Made by a program: the position numbers and the translations under genes. 64,000 nt of DNA, taken from NCBI RefSeq assembly GCF_900188035.1, contig NZ_FZNN01000020.1, positions 1-64,000 on the forward strand. Direction: 5' to 3'. A model generated the notes under the pieces. It had not been told where the DNA came from and made no database searches. It saw only the letters and a program-made list of their open reading frames with translations. Shown here one piece after another: positions 53,477 to 60,646 of this stretch; the first letter of the stretch is position 1; every line of letters starts with the position of its first letter. The stretch comes from Puniceibacterium sediminis (GTDB lineage Bacteria; Pseudomonadota; Alphaproteobacteria; Rhodobacterales; Rhodobacteraceae).

Positions 53477-54076
53477 ATGGGGAACCAATACCAGAAGCTT
53501 GCAGCTGGCAAAGATTTTCTGGACGCGTTGTGGGACCCTCTGCCAGCGATGGCGAATGCCCCAAAGTTTGGAGCGGTGCTCGCCGCCATAGAAGAGCACA
53601 TGATCTTTAGCGAAACCGACTGCAGAGGCAGAATAAAGCGCGTGAATTCTGGCTTCTGCGCACTCAGCGGTTTCAGTGAAGACGAGTTGATCGGCTCTTT
53701 CCACAACATTGTGAATTCCGGCACTCACGACGTCGCATTCTGGAGCGATTTCTGGAAGACCATTTGCAGGGGGAAGGCTTGGTATGGAGAGATATGCAAT
53801 CGAGCCAAAGACGGATCCATTTATTGGGTCGACAGCGTTATTCTGCCACTGCGCGGCGACGCTGATGAAATCGCTGGTTTCGTCTCCATTCGCCATGACA
53901 TCACTGATCGAAAACGAGCCGAAGATGCGTTGTCATGCATGGGGCAGATAGTGTAACGCTTGACCAATTAGGTGTTCGTCTTCGACGCCCAAAGCCTGAA
54001 TTTCATGCTGGTCAACCGCGGTGCGCGGCACAACCTTGGCTATTCAGTAACCGAGTTGTCACTATTGGCTCCGGTG
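53477..54076 (+). pseudogene. PAS-domain sensor gene, frameshifted and cut by IS6 copy 2
   Basis: The first part encodes a PAS domain: FSETDCRGRIKRVNSGFCALSGFSEDELIG, WYGEICNRAKDGSIYWVDSVI and the PAC end GFVSIRHDITDRKRAEDAL, then a stop at 53956. Beyond it, another frame at about 53970-54075 encodes FDAQSLNFMLVNRGARHNLGYSVTELSLL, the start of a second PAS domain. The IS element begins right there. The original protein was therefore a multi-PAS sensor, perhaps a chemoreceptor or diguanylate-cyclase/histidine kinase, whose output domain is lost. The true start is uncertain (TTG 53393 or ATG 53477). Confidence 0.75.
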
Positions 54077-54885
54077 GCATCGCCAAGTTGTTGCCTCAAG
54101 CTTTTACGGTTGGAGTGATCGGCGGATCACGCCGCCATTTCGGCGGTGTAATCTGCCCAGAGGCTGAAAGCATCGGCCCGGGCGTGGCGGTATGATGTTG
54201 CGGTGAGTCTGTAACGGCGGGGACGGAAGATCAGGTTGATCGGGTCGTGTGCGGTCAGGAATCTCTGTGCTTGCCGGTGAGACTTGAACCGGCCGAATAC
54301 CTTCTCCCGCTTGCGGGTCGGCCGGTGCGATCCTTCAATGGCGTTATTCAATCCCTTGTGGGCGCGGTGGTTAGCGTCCGGTGCCAGCGTTTTGATCGGC
54401 TTGATGTAGCTGCGTAATTTATCCGTGATCACGACCCTCGGCGCGCCGAACCGAGTGATCAGCCCTTTGAAAAACCGCTTTGCTGCCTTTCCGCTTCTCC
54501 GCGTATGCACAAGTATATCGAGAACCTCGCCATTCGCGTCAATTGCGCGCCACAGCCAATGCTTCTTGCCGCGGATCGGGATCACAACCTCATCCAGGTG
54601 CCATTTGTCGTTGGGACGAGGACGATCGCGCCGGAAGAAATTCGCAAAATGCCGACCAAATCGATTGACCCATAACCGGACGGCTTCCCGGCTGACAATC
54701 ACGCCCCGCTCAGCCAGAAGGTCCTCGACGTCAGCCGTGCTCAGCGCGAAACGATGATAAGCCCACACCGCGTAAGCGATGATCTCACGTGGAAAACGGA
54801 AGCCCTTCAGGCGCGGCAGACTGGTTGGTATTTTCATGGAGTACGTCATAGCCCGATTAGGCCAGCCAGACAATTTGGCAATGCC
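54077..54885 (-). mobile_element. IS6-family insertion sequence, copy 2
   Basis: An 809-bp copy of the element at 33426-34234 with the same orientation and 20,651 bp distant. Its left end breaks the PAS gene and its right end abuts a remnant of another IS6-family transposase. No matching 8-bp flanks were found with either copy 1 flank, so the present arrangement came from recombination or from events later than the original insertions. Confidence 0.9.
54127..54849 (-). CDS. IS6-family transposase (copy 2)
   Basis: The translated product is identical to that of copy 1 (240 residues, DDE triad in WHLDEV, VITDK and NNAIEGSH). One silent T/C change in a tyrosine codon at 54211 is the only difference noticed. 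Apparently intact, so either copy could supply transposase to both. Confidence 0.92.
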   Translation of the reverse strand: MTYSMKIPTSLPRLKGFRFPREIIAYAVWAYHRFALSTADVEDLLAERGVIVSREAVRLWVNRFGRHFANFFRRDRPRPNDKWHLDEVVIPIRGKKHWLWRAIDANGEVLDILVHTRRSGKAAKRFFKGLITRFGAPRVVITDKLRSYIKPIKTLAPDANHRAHKGLNNAIEGSHRPTRKREKVFGRFKSHRQAQRFLTAHDPINLIFRPRRYRLTATSYRHARADAFSLWADYTAEMAA

Positions 54886-55177
54886 ATTTTGGTCATACGG
54901 CGCGGCAAAACGCGAGTTTCTGCCCGGTGTCGAACATCGGTCGCACAAAGGCTTGAATAACCGGTGTGAGAATTCACACCAACCAACGCGGCGACGAGAA
55001 CGGGGCCCTAAGAGGTTCAAATCACCCTGCCAAGCGCAGCGGTTTCTGTCGATCCATGATCCGATAGCCAACCTGTTCTACCTCTCGCGCCACGAAATGC
55101 CATCCGCTGACTTCCGCGAAATGAGATCGTTCGTTATGCAAATTTGGCGTAAAATCGCGCCGGTTGAAGTGGCGTAG
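54886..55177 (+). pseudogene. C-terminal remnant of a second, different IS6-family transposase
   Basis: Immediately beyond IS copy 2 the plus strand encodes KREFLPGVEHRSHKGLNNRC followed by ENSHQPTRRRER and FKSPCQAQRFLSIHDPIANLF and ends in a stop at 55177. This is the last third of a typical IS6-group transposase and still has the catalytic Glu. The 5' two thirds are missing. It is on the opposite strand to, and clearly diverged from, the intact copies. IS copy 2 or an ancestor inserted into this older element. Confidence 0.8.
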
Positions 55178-55509
55178 AGGACAGATTTCCAGGTTTTCTT
55201 GCCCCCTGTCGGTCAACTTTTCAGTGCCGCCGCACCAGCATGCGGTGCGGTCACGAACGGCCCGTCGCGCAGCTCTGCAAGCACGCGGTGCACAGCGGCG
55301 ACCTCGGGATCTTGTGCCTCAGCGCACTGGCACAAAAGGTCCGAACCATTCCGAAGCGCCGCGCCAAGGCTGAAAAAACGCCACTGCCACAGCAGGCCGC
55401 AAACAGGGTTATCCACTTGATGATAAATGGATATATGGCTCAATATTCATGTCGCCGCTCCTGACTTGGCGCACCAAATTCACCCCCCTCCCCTGCCCCA
55501 CTGCGGCAG
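55178..55509. other. Gap between IS remnant and partition genes
   Basis: About 330 bp. A 76-codon frame on the minus strand (55213-55443, TTG start) exists but has no ribosome site and cannot be supported as a gene. A DnaA-box-like TTATCCACT lies at 55409-55417. Otherwise nothing recognisable. Confidence 0.4.
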
Positions 55510-55527
55510 GGTTTCGCGCGCGAAACC
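55510..55527. promoter_or_regulatory. parS-like palindrome 1
   Basis: GGTTTCGCGCGCGAAACC, a perfect 18-bp palindrome ending one base before the parB stop codon. Identical copies are at 56539-56556 and 58114-58131. Three exact copies limited to the parAB locus strongly suggest centromere sites bound by ParB. Confidence 0.8.
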
Positions 55528-56616
55528 TCAGATCTCTTCAAGAAGGTGGCGGATGTGATCCATCACCGCATCGACCATTTCGGAATCCACTGCACGGCCA
55601 TGGAACCGGATCGCATAGCCCTCAGGCCCGCTCACCTTTTCGATCGACACCCCGTTGGCCAGCGCCACGACCTGCCCGCTCCGGGCCTTTTTCGCCACCT
55701 TCGGCCGCCCACCCCGGGACGGGTCCGGCGCGGCACCCTCGGCGCTTTCGACAAAGGGCAGCAGGACGGTCCACTCGGCCTCGGGGCTGTCCGCTTCGGC
55801 CTCGTCCAGCGCATCGCGCATCACATCCCCCTGCCCTGCCCGCAGCGCCGTCGCGATCCGCAGACACTGGCGTTCGGTCAGGTTGGTGGCATGGCGCAGC
55901 ATGTCGCCCAGCTCATCATGGATCAGGGCAAAGCTGCGGATCTTGGACCGCTTGGCCTTGGACCCGCTCTGGAACAGCGCGCTGACGGCCTCGTCGATGC
56001 TGGCAAAAACACCGTCATGCACCGCCACAGCCGCCGCCCTGCCGCGTTCGTACTGGCTCAGCCCGACCCGGATTTCGTTCTCTTCGATCATCGCCACCAG
56101 CGTCGCCGCGACCGAGGTTGGCGCCCGGACAAAGGCCGGAATGGTGCGGAACTTTTCACCCCCGGTCATCGCGTTCAACTGCCGGTAGGCGGCCAGCCGA
56201 CGAAAGCCCGATATCAGCGCATAGCGCCCCGCGGCCTCGGGGTTGGACGGCTCGAAAACTTCGATCGGCAGGCGCAAACCGTTGCGGGAAATCGAATCCA
56301 CAAGCTCCTGCATCTCGTCGTCATCAAGGTTCATCCGGTCGCGGGTCAGGGCGTCGGCCATGACCTCGTGAACCGGGATCTCCTGGATGACCAGACCCTT
56401 TTCCAGCGCGGCACGCATGGCCATGGCATCGGCCTTGTCACGGGCGAGTTCCTCTCTGGCCAGCGGCGGCAAGGGGTCCGCGCTGCGGGCCGCATCGGCC
56501 ACCACATCGGCAATGGGGGGCCGCATTCCCGAGCGTGAGGTTTCGCGCGCGAAACCGTCCTCAATCTCTTTCAGCGCCTCGGCCGAGGGTACTTCAAGCT
56601 GTCTGCGCTTCGCCAT
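55528..56616 (-). CDS. parB: ParB-family plasmid partition protein
   Basis: The 362-residue protein has the ParB/RepB layout: an N-terminal region, an N-terminal nuclease-like domain with NGLRLPIEVFEPSN and YALISGFRRLAAYRQL, the box II-type IEENEIRVGLSQYERGRAA, a helix-turn-helix region around residues 205-260, and a C-terminal dimerisation part. It binds parS and works with ParA to segregate the plasmid. AAGGAG precedes the ATG, and the gene overlaps parA by 23 bp. Codons 21-26 (DGFARET) contain one of the three parS-like palindromes, so the site is part of the gene itself. Confidence 0.9.
   Translation of the reverse strand: MAKRRQLEVPSAEALKEIEDGFARETSRSGMRPPIADVVADAARSADPLPPLAREELARDKADAMAMRAALEKGLVIQEIPVHEVMADALTRDRMNLDDDEMQELVDSISRNGLRLPIEVFEPSNPEAAGRYALISGFRRLAAYRQLNAMTGGEKFRTIPAFVRAPTSVAATLVAMIEENEIRVGLSQYERGRAAAVAVHDGVFASIDEAVSALFQSGSKAKRSKIRSFALIHDELGDMLRHATNLTERQCLRIATALRAGQGDVMRDALDEAEADSPEAEWTVLLPFVESAEGAAPDPSRGGRPKVAKKARSGQVVALANGVSIEKVSGPEGYAIRFHGRAVDSEMVDAVMDHIRHLLEEI
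56539..56556. promoter_or_regulatory. parS-like palindrome 2, inside parB
   Basis: The same perfect 18-bp palindrome GGTTTCGCGCGCGAAACC, located within the parB coding sequence and encoding part of DGFARET. The protein sequence must accommodate the site. Confidence 0.75.
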
Positions 56617-58051
56617 CCTGCGACTCCTTCTTCATCTTTTCATCGCGCCACCAGGCGCCGATCAACAGTTCCTTGAACTCGGCATAGGTGCGGTCAAACG
56701 CCTCGCGGCCACGGGTATAGGTCTCGCGGTTGTAGTTGCGATAATCCGCCTCGTAGATGCCCGACACGGTTTCCCCCGCCTGCCCCACCATGGCGGTGTA
56801 TTCCTGCCGGTAGGCGTTCATCATGTCACCGAAATAGGCCTGGATGACGTTGGCCATGTCGGTCTGCTGGCTGGCGTCAAAGCGGGTGATCAGGGCGCGC
56901 ACGGCGTCCCATTCGAACTTCATCTCGGGCAGTCCGGCGCGCTTGCGACCGGCGTTTTCGCCATCCTCGATCGAGGCAAAGGTCGAATAGAGCATGTCGA
57001 AAAACCGCCCCGTGCTGTCGAATTCCAGAAAGGACGCGCCCAGCGGAACCAGCAGGATATCCGCCGCAGCAAGGGCGTTGATGGTGAGGTAACCAAGCGC
57101 CGGGGGCGTATCGAGCAGGATGATGTCATAGTTGTCCAGTGCGCCGCCTTCGTCCAGCGCGGATGTCAGCGCATCCCAAAGCGGCCAGCTGCGCAGAGCC
57201 ATCCGCCAGACCGGGATCTGGAATTCGGCCCAGTAGAGGTTGAGCTGCGCACCAACGAGGTCGATGTTTGGCCAGTGGGTTTTCTGCACGACGTCCTGCA
57301 GCGAAACCTTCAGCGCCTCGGTCAGGGTTTCGTCAAGCGGGTAGGGGGCGTCGCCCGCCGCCTCGCGGACCCGGTTTTCCGCGACCAGTTGGGTGGCATA
57401 ATCCTTGGCCAGCAGGGGGAAGACGGTCTGCCATTCATCCGCCACCTGACCACCCATGATCGAGGTCATGGAGCCCTGGGAATCAAGGTCGATCACCAGC
57501 ACCTTGTAGCCATCGAGCGCGGCGGACATGGCGAGGTGGGCGGCCGTGCTGGTCTTGCCCACGCCGCCCTTGAAGTTGGCGACGGCCACGACCTTGGCGG
57601 GCAGGCCCTTGGGCCGGTAGGGGCGGTATTCCTTGGTGCTGACGCCTTCCTCGGCAAAGTGGTCGCGCAGTTTCAGCACGTCTTCGAGGGTGAACCAGCG
57701 GGCGTTGCCGACGCCTTCGCCCTGGGGCAGGTCGGGGTATTTGTTAAGCACCCGGCGCAGGTGGGCGGGGGCCACGGGGATCAGGTAGCGGCAGATTTCC
57801 CATGTCGAGAATTTGCGCAGACGCTTGCGGCCGTCGGGGGCGTAGCCGCGCTTGGCCAGATCATCGCGGCCGCGACCGGCAAAGGCGGCGGCCTTGGCGA
57901 ATCGGGCGGTGTCCACCGGATCGCCAAGACGGGTCGACGCGCGTTCGGGATCTAGGTTAAAATAGGGGGGCAGGGATGTGTCGGGTTTACGTACCATATG
58001 CTCGGGTGCCTGTGTCAGATCGCATGTTTTGCGTGTTATCGCACTAATCAT
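56594..58051 (-). CDS. parA: ParA-family plasmid partition ATPase
   Basis: The 485-residue protein has an N-terminal winged-helix/MerR-like DNA-binding region (about 60-125, with FSTWEICRYLIPVAPAHLRRVL). It then has a deviant Walker A KGGVGKTSTAAH (~159), DLDSQGS (A') and Walker B-type ILLDTPPALGYL. This is the ParA/RepA type Ia layout in which the protein also represses its own operon. ATG 58051 is used because AAGGA lies upstream at good spacing; ATG 57997 is an alternative. It forms an operon with parB and is divergent from the replication initiator gene. Confidence 0.9.
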   Translation of the reverse strand: MISAITRKTCDLTQAPEHMVRKPDTSLPPYFNLDPERASTRLGDPVDTARFAKAAAFAGRGRDDLAKRGYAPDGRKRLRKFSTWEICRYLIPVAPAHLRRVLNKYPDLPQGEGVGNARWFTLEDVLKLRDHFAEEGVSTKEYRPYRPKGLPAKVVAVANFKGGVGKTSTAAHLAMSAALDGYKVLVIDLDSQGSMTSIMGGQVADEWQTVFPLLAKDYATQLVAENRVREAAGDAPYPLDETLTEALKVSLQDVVQKTHWPNIDLVGAQLNLYWAEFQIPVWRMALRSWPLWDALTSALDEGGALDNYDIILLDTPPALGYLTINALAAADILLVPLGASFLEFDSTGRFFDMLYSTFASIEDGENAGRKRAGLPEMKFEWDAVRALITRFDASQQTDMANVIQAYFGDMMNAYRQEYTAMVGQAGETVSGIYEADYRNYNRETYTRGREAFDRTYAEFKELLIGAWWRDEKMKKESQDGEAQTA

Positions 58052-58061
58052 CGCACATCCT

Positions 58062-58070
58062 TGTGGATAT
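58062..58070 (-). promoter_or_regulatory. DnaA-box-like sequence
   Basis: TGTGGATAT, that is ATATCCACA on the minus strand, matches the DnaA box TTATCCACA at 8 of 9 positions. It lies at the edge of the presumed origin just upstream of parA. Confidence 0.4.
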
Positions 58071-58113
58071 GGGAATCGGCAACTTCGGGCGCAGATGTTT
58101 GGGGCAGGGACTC

Positions 58114-58131
58114 GGTTTCGCGCGCGAAACC
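58114..58131. promoter_or_regulatory. parS-like palindrome 3, upstream of parA
   Basis: Third exact copy of GGTTTCGCGCGCGAAACC, 63 bp before the parA start, where ParB or ParA binding could also regulate the parAB promoter. Confidence 0.8.
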
Positions 58132-58245
58132 CGTCCTTTGACCAGTATATCTATGAAATTGGACACACATAAAGGTTGTTATACTTTATCAGACTTTAAG
58201 AGACTTTAGCCCGAGAGAACGCCGCATTACCAATACGTTAAATGG

Positions 58246-58273
58246 CTTTGGGGATACGTTTGCAGGATGAAGG
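58246..58273 (+). repeat. Iteron 1
   Basis: A 28-bp repeat starting CTTTGGGGATACGTTTGCAG and ending GATGAAGG. It differs from iteron 2 at only two bases and starts 44 bp before it, which is about four helical turns, so the two are on the same face of the DNA. Confidence 0.75.
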
Positions 58274-58289
58274 GTGCCCGGTTTCGGGT

Positions 58290-58317
58290 CTTTGGGGACC
58301 CGTTTGCAGGATGAAGG
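58290..58317 (+). repeat. Iteron 2
   Basis: A 28-bp repeat starting CTTTGGGGACCCGTTTGCAG. Its GGGACCCGT core recurs in both arms of the inverted repeat at 58451-58492. Confidence 0.75.
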
Positions 58318-58450
58318 ACTCCGATTCGCGGGAAGACAGGAACCCGGGTGCGGGGCAGGGGGGCGAGATGGGCAAACAGAGTCTGTTTCAGTCCTTTCCG
58401 AGAGTCCTGCGGGCACCCGCAGCAGGTACCAGAGGCGGGTTTCACCGAAA

Positions 58451-58492
58451 GGGACCCGTCTACGGGATGAGTTGACCCCGTAGACGGGTCCC
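58451..58492. promoter_or_regulatory. Inverted repeat with iteron core, probable rep operator
   Basis: GGGACCCGTCTACGGG and CCCGTAGACGGGTCCC form a perfect 16-bp inverted repeat with a 10-base loop. It lies 106 bp before the initiator gene. The right arm continues into CCAAAG, so on the minus strand it reads as CTTTGGGGACCCGT, the start of iteron 2. This is expected of an operator where Rep dimers repress their own gene. Confidence 0.7.
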
Positions 58493-58598
58493 CAAAGAAG
58501 AATTGTCGTAGGGTGCCTGTTCGGTCATTATGGACTAAGGCAGGCACGCGCGACAGACCCGGATCACCGGGCAGGGCGCAAGGGCAGACAGGGGCAGG

Positions 58599-59831
58599 AT
58601 GATGGCACAGGACAGAGTTGCGCAGGACAGGCTGACAGGGCCGCTTCGGCGGCAGTCGGTGAAAAAGAACGTGGCGGCGATCCATGTGTCGGGCAAGCTG
58701 ACGCTGTTGCAGCGCAAGCTGTCCAATGTGCTGCTGCTGAATGCGTATGACACGCTGATCACCAAACCCAAGCACCAGATCGACGCGCGCACGCTGTGCC
58801 TGATGGTGGGGTATAATTCCAACGACATGGACACGCTGAAACAGTCGCTGCGCAGTCTGGCCGAGACGACGGCGGAATGGGACATGCTGGACAAGGAGGG
58901 ACGGCAGGAATGGGGCGTCAGTTCGCTGCTGTCCTATGCCAAGCTGAAATCCGGGATCTGTGAATATGCCTATTCCCCGGCACTGGCGGAAAAGCTGCAT
59001 GATCCCAAGGTGTTCGCGCTGATCAACCTGAACATCCAGCGGCGGTTCACCAGCGGCCATGCGCTGGCGCTGTACGAAAACTGCTATCGGTTCGTGCGGA
59101 CGGGCAGCACCGGCTGGTGGCCGATCGACCTGTTCCGTCGCCTGATGGGCGTGGACGGCAGCGAATATTACGAAAGCTTCAAACACCTGAATGCCAAGGT
59201 GATCAAACTGGCGGTGGCCGAGGTCAACAAGACGTCGAACATCCTGCTTGAGCCAGAGTTTCGCAAGATGGGGCGGCAGGTGGTGGAACTGCGGTTCCGC
59301 ATTCGCGAAAACCCGCAACTGGCGATGCTGGACATCGACGATGGCGAAGGTGTGCGGCAGGGCGTCGTTTACCGGCGGCTGATCGGGGTCGGGGTCAGTG
59401 ACCGGCTGGCCCGGCAGTGGATTGCCGAACACGACGAGGATTACGTGCGCGAAAAGCTGGATTATCTGGACGGGCGCAGTGGCGTCGAAAGCCCGGTGCG
59501 GTATCTGACCGCCGCGCTGAAGGGGGATTACCGCGATCCGCCCGCTCTGGCACCCGTGGTGCCACTGGACACGCCAGAGCGTATCGAGGAGCTGTCGCGC
59601 TTGCGCGAGGTGCGGGCGGCGCAACTGGCCCGTGTGCAGGCGCTGGTTTCCGGGCGCAGCCCGACGCAGCGCGACGCCGACAAGCGGCTGTTCGTGGCGA
59701 CGGTGCGCGATGCGGCCAACCGCGCGGATTTTGCGCGTAACGGCTGGGCGTCTTCGGCAAACCTGAAGGCCATTGTCGCATTTTGGGAGGATATGGAGCC
59801 GGGGGCGTTCGCGGGCCTTGAGGCAGGGTGA
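58599..59831 (+). CDS. Replication initiator protein, Rep_3/RepB type
   Basis: The 410-residue protein resembles initiators with two winged-helix domains. VAAIHVSGKLTLLQRKLSNV and LLNAYDTLITKPKHQIDARTLCLMVGY belong to the first, FALINLNIQRRFTSGHALALYENCYRF to the middle, and GWWPIDLFRRLMGVDGSEYYESFKHLNAKVIKLAVAEVN to the second. It would bind the iterons and open the origin. Start ATG at 58599 (or the next ATG) follows an AGGGGCAGG stretch. It is divergent from parAB, and the iterons and operator lie between. This type is one of the recognised replicon classes in Rhodobacterales plasmids. Confidence 0.82.
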   Translation: MMAQDRVAQDRLTGPLRRQSVKKNVAAIHVSGKLTLLQRKLSNVLLLNAYDTLITKPKHQIDARTLCLMVGYNSNDMDTLKQSLRSLAETTAEWDMLDKEGRQEWGVSSLLSYAKLKSGICEYAYSPALAEKLHDPKVFALINLNIQRRFTSGHALALYENCYRFVRTGSTGWWPIDLFRRLMGVDGSEYYESFKHLNAKVIKLAVAEVNKTSNILLEPEFRKMGRQVVELRFRIRENPQLAMLDIDDGEGVRQGVVYRRLIGVGVSDRLARQWIAEHDEDYVREKLDYLDGRSGVESPVRYLTAALKGDYRDPPALAPVVPLDTPERIEELSRLREVRAAQLARVQALVSGRSPTQRDADKRLFVATVRDAANRADFARNGWASSANLKAIVAFWEDMEPGAFAGLEAG

Positions 59832-59884
59832 TACGGGGGTGTTTCGGCGGATGCCCCGAAACTGCTGGAAGTGAGGAAACGCCC

Positions 59885-60583
59885 ATGACGGACGCGGATA
59901 CCAGCCATTTGCCGCACTGGCTGGAGCAGGGCGGGCTTTGTGCCCGCTGGATGGCGCTGGACGGGGGCGACATGTCCGGGCTTGGGATCGCCCTGCCGCA
60001 GGTATTGGAGCGGGCCGTGGCCAAGCGACAGGGCGAATATCGCGCCGGACGGACCTGTGCCCGGGCCGCGATTGATCAGGTATCTCCGACATCCTTTGCC
60101 TTGGACAAGACGGACTGGCCGATATTCGGGCCGGATCGTGCGCCGGTCTGGCCGACGGGAATCATCGGCAGTTTGACGCACAGCCCTGCGCGGGTGATCT
60201 GTGTTGCGGGACCGGCGGATCGATATGACGGGCTGGGCATCGATATCGAACCCGCAGTCCCGCCCCGGGACAGTTTGACACTTGCGCCGCGGATCTTTTG
60301 CCCCGAAGAGCTGGCGCTGGTCGAACCGACCTCCTGGGCCGAGGCGGGTTTCACGCTGATTTTTTCGGCCAAGGAAGCGATCTACAAGGCGGTTTATCCG
60401 ACCATCCGGCGGTTTGCGGATTTCCATGAGGTGCGGCTGGCAGAGGTGTCTGGCGACGATCTGCAGTTTGAGCTGATGCCAGAGATGTCATCGGACCTGG
60501 GGCAGCAAAAGACATTGCAGGTGCGGGCGACCTGGTGGCAGGGCCATGTATTGACCTTTTGCGCCCGCCCCGGCGCGGCCTAG
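59885..60583 (+). CDS. 4'-phosphopantetheinyl transferase, EntD/Sfp type
   Basis: The 232-residue protein has RAGRTCARAA, PVWPTGIIGSLTHS, GLGIDIE (~118, magnesium-binding Asp/Glu) and FSAKEAIYKAVYP (~161), the standard blocks of the EntD-like group. It converts apo-carrier proteins to the holo form using CoA. ATG 59885 has GTGAGGA upstream; a longer frame exists but is not conserved. It likely activates the discrete carrier protein at 14090-14350 and any carrier domains of the NRPS that continues past the window edge. Confidence 0.9.
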   Translation: MTDADTSHLPHWLEQGGLCARWMALDGGDMSGLGIALPQVLERAVAKRQGEYRAGRTCARAAIDQVSPTSFALDKTDWPIFGPDRAPVWPTGIIGSLTHSPARVICVAGPADRYDGLGIDIEPAVPPRDSLTLAPRIFCPEELALVEPTSWAEAGFTLIFSAKEAIYKAVYPTIRRFADFHEVRLAEVSGDDLQFELMPEMSSDLGQQKTLQVRATWWQGHVLTFCARPGAA

Positions 60584-60587
60584 AGCG

Positions 60588-60634
60588 GATGGCCCGCCTG
60601 CAATGGCACCCCGGCACGGATGGCGGGGGCCATC
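60588..60634. terminator. Possible bidirectional terminator stem
   Basis: GATGGCCCGCC and GGCGGGGGCCATC form an imperfect stem between the convergent phosphopantetheinyl transferase and aminotransferase genes. No T-run follows on either side, so this is only suggestive. Confidence 0.3.
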
Positions 60635-60646
60635 GGGCGCGGTGCG

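Larger units (their letters stand above)
58140..58598. other. Plasmid replication origin with iterons
   Basis: The gap between parA and the divergent initiator gene has the layout of an iteron origin. First comes an AT-rich stretch (about 58141-58245), with AGACTTTA repeated at 58191 and 58201. Two 28-bp direct repeats at 58246-58273 and 58290-58317 follow. Finally a large inverted repeat (58451-58492) is built from the same core just before the initiator gene. Direct repeats for replication and an inverted repeat for autorepression are the known pattern of Rep_3-type plasmids. Confidence 0.75.

Noticed and set aside
33426-54885. Classical compound transposon with 8-bp target duplication
   Set aside because: The flanks of both copies were compared in all pairings and no 8-bp repeat was found; only the pseudo-compound arrangement can be claimed.
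55213-55443. 76-aa minus-strand frame
   Set aside because: TTG start without ribosome site, next to IS remnants; no recognisable similarity.
58227-60092. 621-aa open frame on the minus strand
   Set aside because: It crosses the iteron region and is antisense to the initiator and PPTase genes, both with clear domains.
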